From NCBI GenBank assembly GCA_025966295.1, contig JAOPVD010000148.1:1-5915 (forward strand): a DNA stretch of 5,915 bases, read 5' to 3'. The position numbers and the translations under genes are program-made. The stretch is from Frankiales bacterium. Lineage in GTDB: Bacteria > Actinomycetota > Actinomycetes > Mycobacteriales > SCTD01. Shown here piece by piece: positions 4,866 to 5,915 of the stretch. Positions within the stretch are counted from its first letter, which is position 1, and each line of letters starts with the position of its first letter. The notes below the pieces were generated by a model. That model was given only the letters and a program-made list of their open reading frames with translations, was not told the DNA's origin and did not search any database.

Positions 4866-5915
4866 ATGCAGTCCTGGCCCGCGGCGGCAGTCCCCACGCT
4901 CCCCGCCCCGGCGGTCCCGCTCACCCTGAGGGTGCACGACACCGCCACCGACGGGCTGGTCCCGGTCGCGCCGCGGGACGGCACCGCCCGGCTCTACGTC
5001 TGCGGGATCACGCCGTACGACGCCACCCACCTCGGCCACGCTGCCACCTACCTGGCCTTCGACACCCTGGTGCGGGTGTGGAAGGACCAGGGGCACGAGG
5101 TGCAGTACGTCCAGAACGTCACCGACATCGACGACCCGCTGCTCGAGCGCGCGGCCCGCGACGGGGTCCGCTGGGAGGATGTGGCCGAGCGCGAGACCGA
5201 GCTGTTCCGCAGCGACATGACCGCCCTGCGGGTGCTGCCCCCGACCTGGTACGTCGGCGCCGTCGAGGCGATGGAGGAGATCGCCCAGCTGGTCGTGCGG
5301 CTGCAGGACGCCGGTGCGGCGTACAGCGTCGACGGCGACATCTACTTCAGCGTGGCCGCCGCGGAGCACTTCGGCACCGTCGGCAACCTCGACGTGCCGA
5401 CCATGCTGCGGCTGTCGGCCGAGCGCGGCGGCGACCCCGACCGGCCGGGCAAGAAGGACCCGCTGGACTGCCTGCTCTGGCTGCAGCAGCGGCCCGGCGA
5501 GCCGGGCTGGCCGTCGCCGTTCGGCCCCGGCCGGCCGGGCTGGCACGTCGAGTGCACCGCGATGGCGCTGAACCGGCTCGGCGACCAGCTCGACGTGCAG
5601 GGCGGCGGGTCGGACCTGGTCTTCCCCCACCACGAGCTGTCGGCCGCCGAGGCGGAGGTCGCCACCGGCACGCACCCGTTCGCCCGGGCCTACGTGCACG
5701 CCGGCATGGTCGGCCTGGACGGCGAGAAGATGAGCAAGTCGCTGGGCAACCTGGTCTTCGTCTCGAAGCTGGTCGCGGCCGGCACCGAGCCGGGGGCCCT
5801 CCGGCTGGCGCTGCTCGCCGGCCACTACCGCGCCGATCGGGAGTGGACCCCGGCGGCGCTGGAGGCCGGCGAGTCGCGGCTGGCGGCGTGGCGGGCGGCG
5901 GTGGCGCGGCCGGCC
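4866..5915 (+). CDS. mshC: L-cysteine:1D-myo-inositol 2-amino-2-deoxy-alpha-D-glucopyranoside ligase (partial, runs off the window)
   Basis: MshC uses ATP to activate cysteine as cysteinyl-AMP and joins it to GlcN-Ins, the penultimate step of mycothiol synthesis in the cytosol. The frame stays open for 350 codons to the window edge; the family is about 410 residues, so the last 60 or so are missing. It descends from cysteinyl-tRNA synthetase. The HIGH-like motif is THLGH (54-58), preceded by YVCGITPYD with zinc ligand C46. NVTDIDDP is at 84-91. Zinc ligand C230 lies in GWHVECTAMA, followed by FPHHE (253-257) with the third zinc ligand. KMSKS is at 288-292. The N-terminal MQSWP resembles known MshC starts and supports ATG 4866. 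The inositol-type N-terminus and the absence of long insertions separate it from a true CysS. The upstream -10 and palindrome suggest regulated leaderless expression. Confidence 0.96.
   Translation, partial: MQSWPAAAVPTLPAPAVPLTLRVHDTATDGLVPVAPRDGTARLYVCGITPYDATHLGHAATYLAFDTLVRVWKDQGHEVQYVQNVTDIDDPLLERAARDGVRWEDVAERETELFRSDMTALRVLPPTWYVGAVEAMEEIAQLVVRLQDAGAAYSVDGDIYFSVAAAEHFGTVGNLDVPTMLRLSAERGGDPDRPGKKDPLDCLLWLQQRPGEPGWPSPFGPGRPGWHVECTAMALNRLGDQLDVQGGGSDLVFPHHELSAAEAEVATGTHPFARAYVHAGMVGLDGEKMSKSLGNLVFVSKLVAAGTEPGALRLALLAGHYRADREWTPAALEAGESRLAAWRAAVARPA

Noticed and set aside
4793..4984. N-terminal extension of the metalloprotease to an ATG at 4984
   Set aside because: It would place 64 residues before an obvious signal peptide and overlap both the palindrome and the start of mshC.
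4287..5825. Long - strand open frame of 512 codons opposite mshC and the protease gene
   Set aside because: It lies antisense to mshC, which has clear family motifs, and out of frame with the protease. The translation is low-complexity, without any recognisable domain.
1..5915. tRNA or rRNA genes, CRISPR arrays, insertion sequences, attachment sites
   Set aside because: No cloverleaf, spaced repeats, transposase or integrase frames were seen; almost all bases belong to protein genes and the largest gap is the 73-bp divergent region.

Overview
This 5.9 kb window is GC-rich, with strongly G/C-biased third codon positions. It carries an mshC gene for mycothiol biosynthesis, which points to Actinomycetota. 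Gene content and order (uppP, corA, an MSMEG_4193-type histidine phosphatase, DUF3090, an SCO1664-type kinase-like gene, mshC) resemble the conserved chromosomal block of actinomycetes such as Nocardioides or Geodermatophilus relatives. The genus cannot be fixed from the sequence alone. There are no RNA genes, insertion sequences, CRISPR arrays or phage genes; this looks like core chromosome.

Layout. Bases 3-191 hold the 3' end of an unrecognised + strand gene, whose TGA overlaps the TTG start of uppP (188-1015). Two bases later comes a CorA-type divalent metal transporter (1018-2028). A short GC hairpin follows the corA stop, and then a likely leaderless promoter starts a second + strand unit: a histidine phosphatase (2064-2762), a DUF3090 zinc-ribbon protein (2773-3330) and a PI3/PI4-kinase-like protein (about 3327-4034, probably starting at CTG). 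A secreted zinc metalloprotease lies on the - strand (4031-4792). Its TAG stop and that of the kinase-like gene share one CTAG tetranucleotide. A 73-bp divergent intergenic region then leads into mshC (4866 to beyond the window end).

How the genes fit together. UppP recycles the undecaprenyl lipid carrier for cell-wall synthesis, and CorA supplies Mg2+ or related cations. MshC ligates cysteine to GlcN-Ins, the penultimate step of mycothiol synthesis. The phosphatase, DUF3090 and kinase-like proteins are a conserved actinobacterial trio of unknown function beside mshC. Their fold classes (phosphoryl transfer out, zinc-binding partner, phosphoryl transfer in) suggest a joint pathway.

Most notable points: a perfect 24-bp palindrome centred almost exactly between the divergent metalloprotease and mshC start codons; TAnnnT -10 elements placed for leaderless transcription before three genes; non-ATG coupled starts (TTGA and CTGA); the dual-strand stop codon; and a metalloprotease with an intact zinc motif but leucine where the Met-turn methionine is expected. 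No completely novel system is evident. The phosphatase/DUF3090/kinase trio is the best candidate for undescribed biology.
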